From: an uncultured Oscillospiraceae bacterium
GTDB lineage: Bacteria > Bacillota > Clostridia > Oscillospirales > Oscillospiraceae
DNA length: 33,906 nucleotides
NCBI GenBank assembly: GCA_947625845.1
Contig: CANQQB010000019.1
Location: 1-33,906, forward strand
Direction: 5' to 3'
Shown: positions 6,931-14,150 of the stretch, one piece after another
Numbering within the stretch: the first letter of the stretch is position 1
How the letters are laid out: the number at the start of each line of letters is the position of its first letter
Notes under the pieces: generated by a model
What the model saw: the letters and a program-made list of their open reading frames with translations, nothing else
What the model was told of the DNA's origin: nothing
Database searches by the model: none
Translations under genes and position numbers: made by a program

Positions 6931-8279
6931 GGCTCCCGCCTCCTCTCGGACAGGCTCTCCCATATGCTATGCGCGTCGGACGCGCCGCCGCCCAGCAGGT
7001 ACACTTTCCCGTCAACCATGGTCACCTTCAGCCACGGCCCCGACCGGGGATCCAGACACAGCGTGGCCCGCCCCCATGGCGTGGTGAACGCGCCCTTCAA
7101 AATGCTGTCCGCTCCGGTGCCCATCACCCGCGTCATGCCCTTTGGCAGCGCGTCCAGAACTTCCACTTCCTCCATATCCTCCAACGCCAGGGCATAGTCC
7201 TTCCCAAAACTCTCGGCCAGCAGCACGCCGTCGGCGACCCGCAGCGGCTCCGGCGCGGCACACATGGCGTCCACGCACAGGCCCGCGACCGGCAGCGCCA
7301 GCAGCAGCGCCAAAGTCAGGACCATAAACGCCTTGCCCCCCGGCCGTGCCAGGTTCACGGTGGAGTTGACGCCGGTGCGTGCGTTGATGATGGTGCGGCT
7401 GTCGTTGGGGTCATAGTAGAACTGCCCCCACAGCCACCTGTCGTCCTCGTCCACGTAAAACCCCTCACCGCTGGCGGCGGTGAGCTTTTCCTGCACGTGC
7501 CGGACCCGAAACTCGATGGCTACCGCCGCGGCGCACACGCCCACCGCCAGGGCGATCGTGAGCAGGAGCACCGCCCCGCCCCCGGCGGGAGAGAGAGCCT
7601 GGCTGGCCCACACGCCGATGTCGAGGGCCGCCAGCGTCCAGGCGCACAGCAGCCACACCCGGTCCCACGCCCGGCGGCGGACCCGGGTCAGCGCCGCCGT
7701 CACGGCCTCGTTCTCGTCCACCGCCTCCGCCCGGTTGCGGTAGAGAACTTTCGCCCCCAGGCCGCAGCCAAAGGCCACTGCCCCGTCCAGAATATACATC
7801 CACCACAGCTCCCGGTCAAATAGCGCCGGGACCGCCGCGATCAAAGCCGCCGCCGCGAACCACCAGAGGCTCGCCCGTTTGACCGGCTCCGCCGCCGCCG
7901 TGACGCTGGCGGTCCGGATGGTGGGCACGGCCCAGCCCCTGGCCTTTTTCACCGCCTTCAGCTTCCCGTTCCACCACGCGGTGCACCCGAATTCCCCCAG
8001 GATCAGCAGGTCGATCCAGAGAAACAGCAGGCAGAAGTTGATCCCCGGCCAATAGAGCGCCGCGAACAGGGCCGCCAGCGCCGCCAACCCTAAGCAAACC
8101 AGCAGCTGCGCGCGCTTATAGCCCTTCAAAAGGCCCAGCACCTCCGGGTCCGCCCGCCCCGCCAGGGGGAACGTGACCCCCACCACGATGTTTTTCTTGA
8201 ACCTGGCCTCGTTGGCGTTCAGGGCATACAGCACCGGCAGCAGCACGATGCACGCGCCCCAGGAGATCAGCGCCGTCAT
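6927..8279 (-). CDS. Multi-pass membrane protein with DUF5808-type domain
   Basis: 450 residues. The N-terminal half has repeated hydrophobic helices (for example ALISWGACIVLLPVLYAL and QLLVCLGLAALAALFAALYW). Residues about 278-312 (DDRWLWGQFYYDPND, then NSTVNLARP) match the DUF5808 pattern, and a further helix follows. The C-terminal part (LAESFGKDYALALEDMEEVE) looks like a soluble PH-like fold. Such proteins occur downstream of YtrA-type GntR regulators in Firmicutes and are thought to relate to envelope stress or bacitracin-type responses; function is unknown. ATG at 8279 overlaps the GntR stop by four bases, so the genes are translationally coupled. Confidence 0.75.
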   Translation of the reverse strand: MTALISWGACIVLLPVLYALNANEARFKKNIVVGVTFPLAGRADPEVLGLLKGYKRAQLLVCLGLAALAALFAALYWPGINFCLLFLWIDLLILGEFGCTAWWNGKLKAVKKARGWAVPTIRTASVTAAAEPVKRASLWWFAAAALIAAVPALFDRELWWMYILDGAVAFGCGLGAKVLYRNRAEAVDENEAVTAALTRVRRRAWDRVWLLCAWTLAALDIGVWASQALSPAGGGAVLLLTIALAVGVCAAAVAIEFRVRHVQEKLTAASGEGFYVDEDDRWLWGQFYYDPNDSRTIINARTGVNSTVNLARPGGKAFMVLTLALLLALPVAGLCVDAMCAAPEPLRVADGVLLAESFGKDYALALEDMEEVEVLDALPKGMTRVMGTGADSILKGAFTTPWGRATLCLDPRSGPWLKVTMVDGKVYLLGGGASDAHSIWESLSERRREP

Positions 8280-8647
8280 TTTGTCCCCTCCTTATAAAGC
8301 TTTCTGCAAAGCGCCACGGCCTCGTCCTCGTCCAGCCCCGCCAGACGAAGCTCCCCCAGCCGCAGCCGCAGGCCCTCCAGCGTGTCCCTGGATGGGCCGG
8401 CGTTTTCCGTCCGGTTGGCCATCACCGCGCCAGAGCGCCGGTCCGTGGCGATGACCCCCTCCTGCCGCAAAAGCTGGTAGGCCTTGCTCACGGTCATCAT
8501 GTTCACGCCACATTCCTCCGCCAGGGCCCGGACCGTGGGCAGCCTGTCCCCCTGGGCCAGCTCCCCCCTGGCCGCTGCCAGGACGATCTGGTTGCGTATC
8601 TGCATGTAAATGGGCTGGTCCCCGGCAAAATCCAGCTTCAGGAGCAT
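8276..8647 (-). CDS. GntR-family (YtrA subfamily) transcriptional regulator
   Basis: 123 residues from ATG at 8647, seven bases after a strong AAGGAGGTG site. FAGDQPIYMQIRNQIVLA and LPTVRALAEECGVNMMTVSKA form the winged HTH; VIATDRRSGAVM is the wing. The short C-terminal part lacks a ligand domain, the mark of the YtrA group, which represses its own operon and responds to cell-wall antibiotics in known cases. It leads the operon with the DUF5808 membrane protein and the SGNH hydrolase. Confidence 0.88.
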   Translation of the reverse strand: MLLKLDFAGDQPIYMQIRNQIVLAAARGELAQGDRLPTVRALAEECGVNMMTVSKAYQLLRQEGVIATDRRSGAVMANRTENAGPSRDTLEGLRLRLGELRLAGLDEDEAVALCRKLYKEGTK

Positions 8648-8670
8648 CGGGCAACACCTCCTTGTATCGT

Positions 8671-8710
8671 TTGTATTAGTCATAATAACACAAGCAATAC
8701 AGCTTGTCAA
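8671..8710 (-). promoter_or_regulatory. Promoter and operator of the GntR operon
   Basis: Minus strand TTGACA (8710-8705), exactly 17 bp, TATTAT (8687-8682). The inverted repeat TGTATTA (8672-8678) / CAATACA (8695-8701) brackets the -10 box, and further TGTAT half-sites occur on both sides. This fits autorepression by the GntR protein (inference). Confidence 0.75.
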
Positions 8711-8834
8711 CAACTTTTTTGTCCGGACCGGGAAAATGTATTGCAAACGACCATTAGGTGTTTTATAATGAAAATTAATAAAGCGTGGCTGACGCCAAAA
8801 CGGGGAGTTACAGCGAAAGGCACGGTCAGCGGGG

Positions 8835-8874
8835 CGGCGGCTCCGCCGTTGGCCGCGCCGGTTTTTGGCGCGGC
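8835..8874 (+). promoter_or_regulatory. Two leader hairpins before the TM1266-type gene
   Basis: CGGCGG-CT-CCGCCG (8835-8848) is followed by GCCGCGCC-GGTTTTT-GGCGCGGC (8852-8874), which ends 29 bp before the start codon. There is no T-run after the second stem, so it is not an intrinsic terminator. Confidence 0.4.
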
Positions 8875-8902
8875 AGCGTTATATAAGGGGAGAGAGAAAG
8901 CT

Positions 8903-9163
8903 ATGATGGTAACGCGCGTTGCCGTGATCGGCATCATTGTGGAGAATCCGGACAGCGTTGAACAGCTCAACGCCATCCTGCACCGCTATTCCGGTTATAT
9001 CCTGGGCCGGATGGGTATACCTTACCGGGGCCGGGATATCAACATCATCAGTATCGCCGTGGACGCGCCCCAGGACGTGACCAACGCCCTGTCCGGGGAG
9101 ATCGGAGCGCTGCCCGGCGTCAACGCCAAGACGGCCTATTCCCACGTGATATCCCGGCCATGA
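8903..9163 (+). CDS. TM1266-family putative regulator of the iron-only hydrogenase system
   Basis: 86 residues from ATG at 8903 after GGGGAGAGAGAAAG; the codon at 8906 is an equally possible start. The sequence (RVAVIGIIVENPDSVEQLN, ILGRMGIPYRGRDINIISIA, GALPGVNAKTAYSHV) is the small ACT/NikR-C-like ferredoxin fold of the TM1266 group, which commonly neighbours [FeFe]-hydrogenase maturation genes. It has no DNA-binding domain of its own. Here the neighbours are not hydE/F/G but an NMT1-type ABC importer starting 54 bp downstream, so it may regulate, or respond to, uptake of that importer's substrate. Confidence 0.85.
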   Translation: MMVTRVAVIGIIVENPDSVEQLNAILHRYSGYILGRMGIPYRGRDINIISIAVDAPQDVTNALSGEIGALPGVNAKTAYSHVISRP

Positions 9164-9217
9164 TTTGAAAAGGCCGGGCAGGCGGGAAAGGCCATACATA
9201 AGGAAGGAGACCTTTCC

Positions 9218-10192
9218 ATGAAACGCCTGTATGCGACCCTGCTGGCCCTTGCCCTGTGCCTGAGCGTGTGCGCCGGCGCCTGCGCCGGTCAAGCGCAAAT
9301 CGACGGGGATCTGGCCGTGAACGTGATGGTCCTGAACGGCACCACCGGCTTCGGTATGGCCAAGCTGATGGCGGCGAGCGCGGCCGGAGACGCCCGGCTC
9401 AACTATTCCTTCTCTGTGGAGACGGACGCCAGCAACGTGACCGCCGCGCTCATAAGCGGCGGGTGTGACATCGCGGCCCTGCCCACCAACGCCGCCGCGG
9501 CGGTGTACAACAAGACCCAGGGCGGCGTGCGCCTTCTGGCGCTGAACACCCTGGGCGTTTTATACCTTGTTGTGAACGGCGAGACCGTGTCGGTCCAGTC
9601 CCTTTCCGACCTGGACGGCATGACCGTGTACGTCCCGGCCCAGAACCCGCTTTTCCTGTTCCAGGCGCTGTGCGGCGCGGCGGGGGTGGACGTGACCATT
9701 GACGACACCTATGCCCAGCCGGCCGACCTGCGCACGGCCCTGGCCGCCGGGGAAGTGGACGCGGCGGTGCTGCCCGAGCCCATGGTGACCATCGCCTGCG
9801 CCGCCAACGAATCGCTCGTTCCCGCCCTGGACCTGACGGAGCAGTGGCAGAACTATTACCCGGAGAACAGCCTGGTCCAGGGCTGCGTGGTGGCCAGGAC
9901 CGGGTTTGTCCGGGAGCACCCGGCGGAGGTGGACGCGTTCCTGGAGGAATACGGCGCGTCCATCGCCTATGCGCAGGAGCAGCCGGCGGACGCCGCCGCG
10001 CTCATCGAGCAGACCGGCGTATTCACCAACGCCGCCGTGGCCGAGAAGGCCCTGCCCCGGTGCAACCTGTGCTTTCTGACCGGGGACGAGATGCAGACGG
10101 ACATGGACGGGTTTTTGCAAATTCTCTTTGGCGTAGCCCCCGAGTCCATCGGCGGAGCCGTGCCGGACGAGGATTTCTACTACAAGGGTTGA
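9218..10192 (+). CDS. ABC transporter substrate-binding protein (NMT1/SsuA-like)
   Basis: 324 residues, ATG at 9218 nine bases after AAGGAAGGAGA. The N-terminus MKRLYATLLALALCLSVCAG is a signal peptide; cysteines near the cleavage site could allow lipidation but no clean lipobox is seen. The body has features of the NMT1/SsuA/TauA family: MVLNGTTGFGMAKLM, SGGCDIAALPTNAAAAVYN, LDGMTVYVP, AAGEVDAAVLPEPMV. This family carries aliphatic sulfonates, thiamine precursors, nitrate and similar small ligands; which one cannot be told. The permease starts 4 bp after its stop. Confidence 0.88.
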   Translation: MKRLYATLLALALCLSVCAGACAGQAQIDGDLAVNVMVLNGTTGFGMAKLMAASAAGDARLNYSFSVETDASNVTAALISGGCDIAALPTNAAAAVYNKTQGGVRLLALNTLGVLYLVVNGETVSVQSLSDLDGMTVYVPAQNPLFLFQALCGAAGVDVTIDDTYAQPADLRTALAAGEVDAAVLPEPMVTIACAANESLVPALDLTEQWQNYYPENSLVQGCVVARTGFVREHPAEVDAFLEEYGASIAYAQEQPADAAALIEQTGVFTNAAVAEKALPRCNLCFLTGDEMQTDMDGFLQILFGVAPESIGGAVPDEDFYYKG

Positions 10193-10196
10193 ACCC

Positions 10197-10964
10197 ATGA
10201 AAAGCCGGAGGATACCGGGAAAAGGGATATTTGCTCTGGCTTTCTGGCTGGGAGTCTGGGCGCTGGTCGCCGCGGCCGTGGACCGGGAGCTTCTGTTCCC
10301 CGGTCCTGCCGCCGTGGCCCGGCGCCTTGCGGCATTGGCCGGAGAGGGCCTTTTTTGGCGCGTCACCGCCGTGAGCCTGCTGCGCATCATCTGCGGCGCG
10401 GCGGCGGGCATCCTGGGCGGTGTCCTGCTGGCCCTGGGGACGGACCGGTCGCGGCTGCTGGACGCCCTGTTCGCCCCCCTGATGGGCGTTATCCAGGCGG
10501 TGCCCGTGGCCAGCTTCATCCTGCTGGTGCTTATCTGGGTCGGGCGGGACATCCTGCCCACGGTGATCGTGTTTTTGATGGTGCTGCCGGTGGTCTGGTC
10601 CAACATGTCGGAGGGCCTGCGCTCGGCGGACCGGGACCTTTTGGAGCTGGCCCAGGTCTGCGGTTTTTCCCGGTGGAAGACGGCCCGGCTCGTCTACGGC
10701 CCCTCCATCGCCCCCTATTTCCTGTCCGCGTGCCGGGCATGCCTGGGGCTGGCGTGGAAGTCCGGCGTGGCCGCCGAGGTGCTCACCGTCCCGGCCCAGG
10801 CCATCGGCCGGGAGCTATACGAGGCGAAGCTTTACATGAACACGGCGGACCTGTTCGCCTGGACGGCGGTGGTGGCGGTCTGCTCGCTGGTCATCGAATA
10901 TATCCTGGACGCCGCCATCGTGCGGCTTGGCCGGCGGCGCGGGATGGGAGGCGACGGGGCATGA
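10197..10964 (+). CDS. ABC transporter permease (SsuC/TauC-like)
   Basis: 255 residues and about six membrane helices, starting with KGIFALAFWLGVWALVAA. The cytoplasmic coupling loop (LELAQVCGFSRWKTARLVYG) is the EAA-type motif that docks on the ATPase. FSACRACLGLAWKSGVAAEVL-like residues near 180 match the family's C-terminal helices. The stop (TGA 10962-10964) overlaps the ATPase start as ATGA, showing translational coupling. Confidence 0.88.
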   Translation: MKSRRIPGKGIFALAFWLGVWALVAAAVDRELLFPGPAAVARRLAALAGEGLFWRVTAVSLLRIICGAAAGILGGVLLALGTDRSRLLDALFAPLMGVIQAVPVASFILLVLIWVGRDILPTVIVFLMVLPVVWSNMSEGLRSADRDLLELAQVCGFSRWKTARLVYGPSIAPYFLSACRACLGLAWKSGVAAEVLTVPAQAIGRELYEAKLYMNTADLFAWTAVVAVCSLVIEYILDAAIVRLGRRRGMGGDGA

Positions 10965-11560
10965 TACGCTTTGAAAACGTCTGCCTTTCCTATGGGGAAA
11001 AGCAGGTTTTATCCGGCGTCACCCTGCACGCCGGGCCGGGGGAGCACATCGCCCTGATGGGCCACTCCGGCTGCGGCAAGACCTCCCTGCTGCGCCTGGC
11101 GGCCGGCCTGGTGCGGCCCACCGCCGGTACGGTCGCGTGCCGGGCCAAACGGCTGGCCTACGCCTTTCAGGAGCCGCGCCTGCTGCCCTGGTTTACGGCG
11201 GCGGAGAACGTGAACGCCGTGCTGGACGGGGGCCGGGCAGACATGCCGAAAGCCCGCAAATGGCTGGCGGAGGTGGGTTTGGCGGACGCGGCGGACGCGC
11301 TGCCGAGGGAGCTTTCCGGCGGGATGGCCCAGCGGGTGAACCTGGCCCGGACCCTGGCGCGGGAGGGGGATCTGCTGCTGCTGGACGAGCCGCTGAAGGA
11401 GCTGGACGAGGTTTTGCGGGAGGACATGCTGGCCCTGCTCAAACGCCACGCGGCGGGAAAGACCCTGCTGGTCACCACCCACGACATGCGCGCAGCATGC
11501 GCCCTTGCCAGCCGCATTTACACCTTCCAAGAGGGCACATTCGTGCCCGCAAACCCTTGA
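10961..11560 (+). CDS. ABC transporter ATP-binding protein (SsuB/TauB-like)
   Basis: 199 residues from ATG at 10961. Walker A GHSGCGKTS (34-42), Q-loop Gln70, signature LSGGM (118-122), Walker B LLLLDEP (138-144) and switch His174 are all present. It is shorter than most SsuB proteins (about 240-260) because the D-loop to C-terminal region is compact (LKELDE, then TTHDM), but no motif is missing. It energises the importer formed with the two preceding genes. A strong hairpin follows 18 bp after the stop. Confidence 0.9.
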   Translation: MIRFENVCLSYGEKQVLSGVTLHAGPGEHIALMGHSGCGKTSLLRLAAGLVRPTAGTVACRAKRLAYAFQEPRLLPWFTAAENVNAVLDGGRADMPKARKWLAEVGLADAADALPRELSGGMAQRVNLARTLAREGDLLLLDEPLKELDEVLREDMLALLKRHAAGKTLLVTTHDMRAACALASRIYTFQEGTFVPANP

Positions 11561-11578
11561 AAACACCGGAAAAATACA

Positions 11579-11624
11579 AAATGTCACAGGGCCGCGCGGC
11601 AAAGGCGCACTCTGTGACATTTTT
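11579..11624 (+). terminator. Intrinsic terminator of the TM1266/ABC importer operon
   Basis: AAATGTCACAG (11579-11589) pairs perfectly with CTGTGACATTT (11612-11622), with an inner GC-rich loop, and runs into TTTT. As the stem ends in both A- and T-runs it could also act on the minus strand. Confidence 0.8.
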
Positions 11625-11704
11625 GGGACATTTTTGGGCGTTTTGGGACATTTGGGGGCGTTTTTGGGACATTTTGCGCGCTTTTTGCGCGCTTTTTGCG
11701 CGTT
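11613..11704 (+). repeat. Short degenerate tandem repeats (TTTTGGGACATTT and GCGCGCTTTTT)
   Basis: The unit TTTTTGGGACATTTT occurs three times (about 11620-11675), separated by GGGCG/GGGGGCG, then GCGCGCTTTTT repeats twice and a partial third unit abuts the stop of the phosphopantetheinyl transferase gene at 11705. The first unit shares the terminator's TGTGACATTTTT arm, so the array seems to have grown out of it. Confidence 0.8.
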
Positions 11705-12361
11705 TCACGCCCGCAGCCGCTCCTGCTCGCGGAAGGACGCCAGCACATCCTCGGTGTCCAGGACCACGGGCGGCTGGATCGTCTCCCCCTTGTGGACACA
11801 GACCGTGGCCAGGTACTCCCCGTCCAGCCAGAACTCATGGAACTGCCACCCCTCCGGGCCGTGGATCACGTCCTCCTGGTCCAGGCGGAGAAGCTGGTTG
11901 CGGCTCACCGCCTTGACCCACGCCTCCTTGCGGGTCCAGATGCGGAAGAAGTCCCGGTTCTGTTCCTCATGGGGCTGCTCGGCAAGCCAGTCCCGCTCCC
12001 GGAAGTGGAACCGGCGGGCCACCGACATGTGCACGGGCCGTATCTGCTGCACGTCCGCGCCGATCTCATGGTCGCTGATGGCGCACATGGCGTAGGGGCC
12101 TGAGTGGGACAGGCTGAAGTGCAGGTCCTCCCGCTGGGCGAACACAGGCTTGCCCGCCTGCAAAAACCGCACCGGTTCCTCCGGCTCCACGCCGTGCTTC
12201 TCCACCGCGTACCGCCACAGCAGGCCCGCCCCCAGGCTGGCCTCCCGCGCCGGGGCGTAGTGCAGCCGCTCCATCCGCCGGCGCCGCCACCGGGGCAGGT
12301 AATAGCTCCCTTCCTCCGTCAGGGACTCCGCCGCGCTTTTTAAAATGAAGATCTCTGTCAT
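11705..12361 (-). CDS. 4'-phosphopantetheinyl transferase superfamily protein (Sfp-like)
   Basis: 218 residues. The family's Mg/CoA motifs are visible: HFSLSHSGPYAMCAISD (81-97), IGADVQQI with Asp103, and FRIWTRKEAWVKA (139-151) with Glu146 and Lys150. Such enzymes move phosphopantetheine from CoA to a serine of carrier proteins. No carrier protein, NRPS or PKS gene is in the window, so the partner is unknown. The start at 12361 lies 6 bp from the end of the upstream SLH/transglutaminase-like gene, suggesting co-transcription from the promoter at 13788-13816. Confidence 0.88.
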   Translation of the reverse strand: MTEIFILKSAAESLTEEGSYYLPRWRRRRMERLHYAPAREASLGAGLLWRYAVEKHGVEPEEPVRFLQAGKPVFAQREDLHFSLSHSGPYAMCAISDHEIGADVQQIRPVHMSVARRFHFRERDWLAEQPHEEQNRDFFRIWTRKEAWVKAVSRNQLLRLDQEDVIHGPEGWQFHEFWLDGEYLATVCVHKGETIQPPVVLDTEDVLASFREQERLRA

Positions 12362-12367
12362 TTTTTC

Positions 12368-13642
12368 TCACCAACTCGCGTTATACCAGTAATGATAGAT
12401 GGCATGATTCAGGATGTGGAACAGGTCCAGATCGGCGTGCCGGTACTGGCGGGCGTCCTCCAGCTCCACGTCGTAGATCCAGTCCGTCCCGTCCTCCGGG
12501 ATGACCACGAAGGAGTGGTCCCCTTTGAACTGGTTGACCTGGGCCGCCACGATCTGGGCGTTCTCCCCCAGGGCGCGGGCCAGCAGACCGAAGGTCGCGG
12601 CGTAGCCGTAGCAGGTGCCGCCGCCGTACCGGAAAAACCGGGCCGCGCGCCCGCATTCCCAGCCGGTGCTGCCCACCGCTTCCGGCGTCTCGTCCCCGGG
12701 TGTCAGCTTGTACTCGAAGTTGTCCTTGACGTAAAGGTATGCCGCCTGCAGGGCTTCCACGCCCTCCAGGTCGTTGGCGCCGCTGGCCGCCAGCGCCTGG
12801 GCCAGTTTTTCGTCCAGGTCGGCGTCGCCGGTGGTATAGCGCCCGTCCGGGCCAAAACACCACACGCCGTCCACCGCGTCCCGGACGAGCTCGCCGTTTT
12901 CGTCCGCCTCGTACAGCCACCCGTACATGCGGACAAGGCCCGGCTCCCGCACGGGGATGGCGCCGGTCAGACAGGCGTCGGCCATATAGGGCCATGCCCA
13001 GTCGTCCCGGCTCACGTCCGACGGCATCAGTCCCGCGTCAAACAGCGCCTCGCTGTCCGGCTCCGGCTCCCGGCCCGCCAGCCGCTCCAGCACCACGGCG
13101 GCCTCCCGCCGGGTGACCGTCTGAGCCCCGTCCGCTGTGGCGGGGTCGTCCAGCAGCGCGCCCTTGGACACGGCCGTGGCCACGGCCCGGACCCACACCT
13201 GGTCCTCCCCCTCCATCAGCAGACCCAGCCTATCCAGCGTCTCCGCCAAATCGGCCCTCGTCATGCCCGCGTCCGGCTGAAAGGCCGCGTCCGGGTCCAG
13301 TATGCCCGCCGCCATAAGGCCGGCCGCGCCGCGGTACGCGCCATCCCGGCCCGTCTCGCCCAGCCACATGGCTGACGCGGGCTGGGGAAGTCCGTCCGCC
13401 AGCGCGTTCACAGCTCTCGCCAGCTCCCCCCAGGTCAGCGCTTCCTCCGGATGGAACGCGCCGTCACGGCCCCCGTCCAGCAGCGCCGGGTGATCGGTCC
13501 GGTCCGACAGGGACAGGGTATGGGGGGACTGTTCGGCCGCCGACGCCTCGTCGGCCCATCCCAGGGGGCACAGGCAGGTCAGCGCCGCGGCCATCGCCAG
13601 CACGGCGAGACACCATCGAACAGGCACAAAGAACTTCCTCAT
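12368..13642 (-). CDS. Exported protein with S-layer-homology-like repeats and a transglutaminase-like domain
   Basis: 424 residues from ATG at 13642. Earlier in-frame codons read through a GC-rich leader and the ribosome site at 13642 is weak, so the start is moderately sure. The N-terminus (FFVPVRWCLAVLAMAAALTC) is a signal peptide. Three SLH-like units follow: FHPEEALTWGELARAVNALA, AGILDPDAAFQPDAGMTRAD, VTRREAAVVLERLAG. The C-terminal third is a transglutaminase/cysteine-protease-like fold with Cys344 in GGGTCYGYAATFGLLARALG, His376 in GDHSFVVI and Asp391 in WIYDVELED. It probably acts at the cell surface; the substrate is unknown. Confidence 0.8.
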   Translation of the reverse strand: MRKFFVPVRWCLAVLAMAAALTCLCPLGWADEASAAEQSPHTLSLSDRTDHPALLDGGRDGAFHPEEALTWGELARAVNALADGLPQPASAMWLGETGRDGAYRGAAGLMAAGILDPDAAFQPDAGMTRADLAETLDRLGLLMEGEDQVWVRAVATAVSKGALLDDPATADGAQTVTRREAAVVLERLAGREPEPDSEALFDAGLMPSDVSRDDWAWPYMADACLTGAIPVREPGLVRMYGWLYEADENGELVRDAVDGVWCFGPDGRYTTGDADLDEKLAQALAASGANDLEGVEALQAAYLYVKDNFEYKLTPGDETPEAVGSTGWECGRAARFFRYGGGTCYGYAATFGLLARALGENAQIVAAQVNQFKGDHSFVVIPEDGTDWIYDVELEDARQYRHADLDLFHILNHAIYHYWYNASW

Positions 13643-13953
13643 AGCCAAGCGAGACGCCCCGTTCCGGTCAGAACGGGACGTGCAGTCCTTTCTCTCTATT
13701 GCTGCACGCACACCGGCCCGTCCACCGGGCTGTCCCCACGGCGGATATCCTCCAGTGCGCGTACATCCTGTGCTTTCTCCTGCATTTATTTTACAATATC
13801 TGTAAAACGAATGCAAGCAATCACATACTGGCAGTTACGACGAAACTCGTTCGCCGCCTTTTCACTTTTTGTACGAAAGAGCCGTCCTTTTGCCAAATAA
13901 AGCGGGAAACTCTCTGTGAAATACGGCTAATTGTTTAAAACCTGTCTGGTTTG
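13643..13953 (-). other. Leader and upstream region of the SLH/transglutaminase gene
   Basis: No gene. On the minus strand the leader contains CCCGTTC-TGACC-GGAACGGG (13658-13677), a stable hairpin close to the start codon. The rest is AT-richer than its surroundings (13780-13950) and holds the promoter at 13788-13816. Confidence 0.5.
13788..13816 (-). promoter_or_regulatory. Promoter with embedded palindrome for the SLH/transglutaminase gene
   Basis: Minus strand TTGCAT (13816-13811), 17-bp spacer, TAAAAT (13793-13788). The perfect inverted repeat TTTTACA-ATATC-TGTAAAA (13789-13807) overlaps the spacer and -10, as a repressor site would. No cognate regulator is evident nearby. Confidence 0.6.
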
Positions 13954-14150
13954 TCCGTTCACATCTCCAAGTCCAACGCCGTGTTTTTTGCGCCGCGAGC
14001 GGCGCGAAAAACGTCGCTTCGCTCCCCACACGCCTGCGATGCAGGCGCATGGCGGCTACTTATCCCATTCGAGGCGGGGCTCCCGCCCCCCTCGAGCTCC
14101 CCCTTGCGTTACGCACGTTCTTTTATTTTTCCGTTCACATCTCCAAGTCC
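13954..14150. repeat. Hairpin-rich block flanked by a 21-bp direct repeat
   Basis: TCCGTTCACATCTCCAAGTC+C is present at 13954-13974 and exactly at 14130-14150. The right copy contains the last codons and stop of the NYN gene; the left copy is a detached duplicate. Between them are short-loop hairpins: TTTTTGCGCCGC-GAG-CGGCGCGAAAAA, CGCCTGC-GAT-GCAGGCG and GAGGCGGG-GCT-CCCGCC. The arrangement looks like an insertion that duplicated its target. Confidence 0.75.

Noticed and set aside
8741-8902. Longer N-terminal version of the TM1266-type protein (start at 8741)
   Set aside because: The extra residues translate hairpin and low-complexity DNA; the ATG at 8903 has a ribosome site and matches the usual family length.
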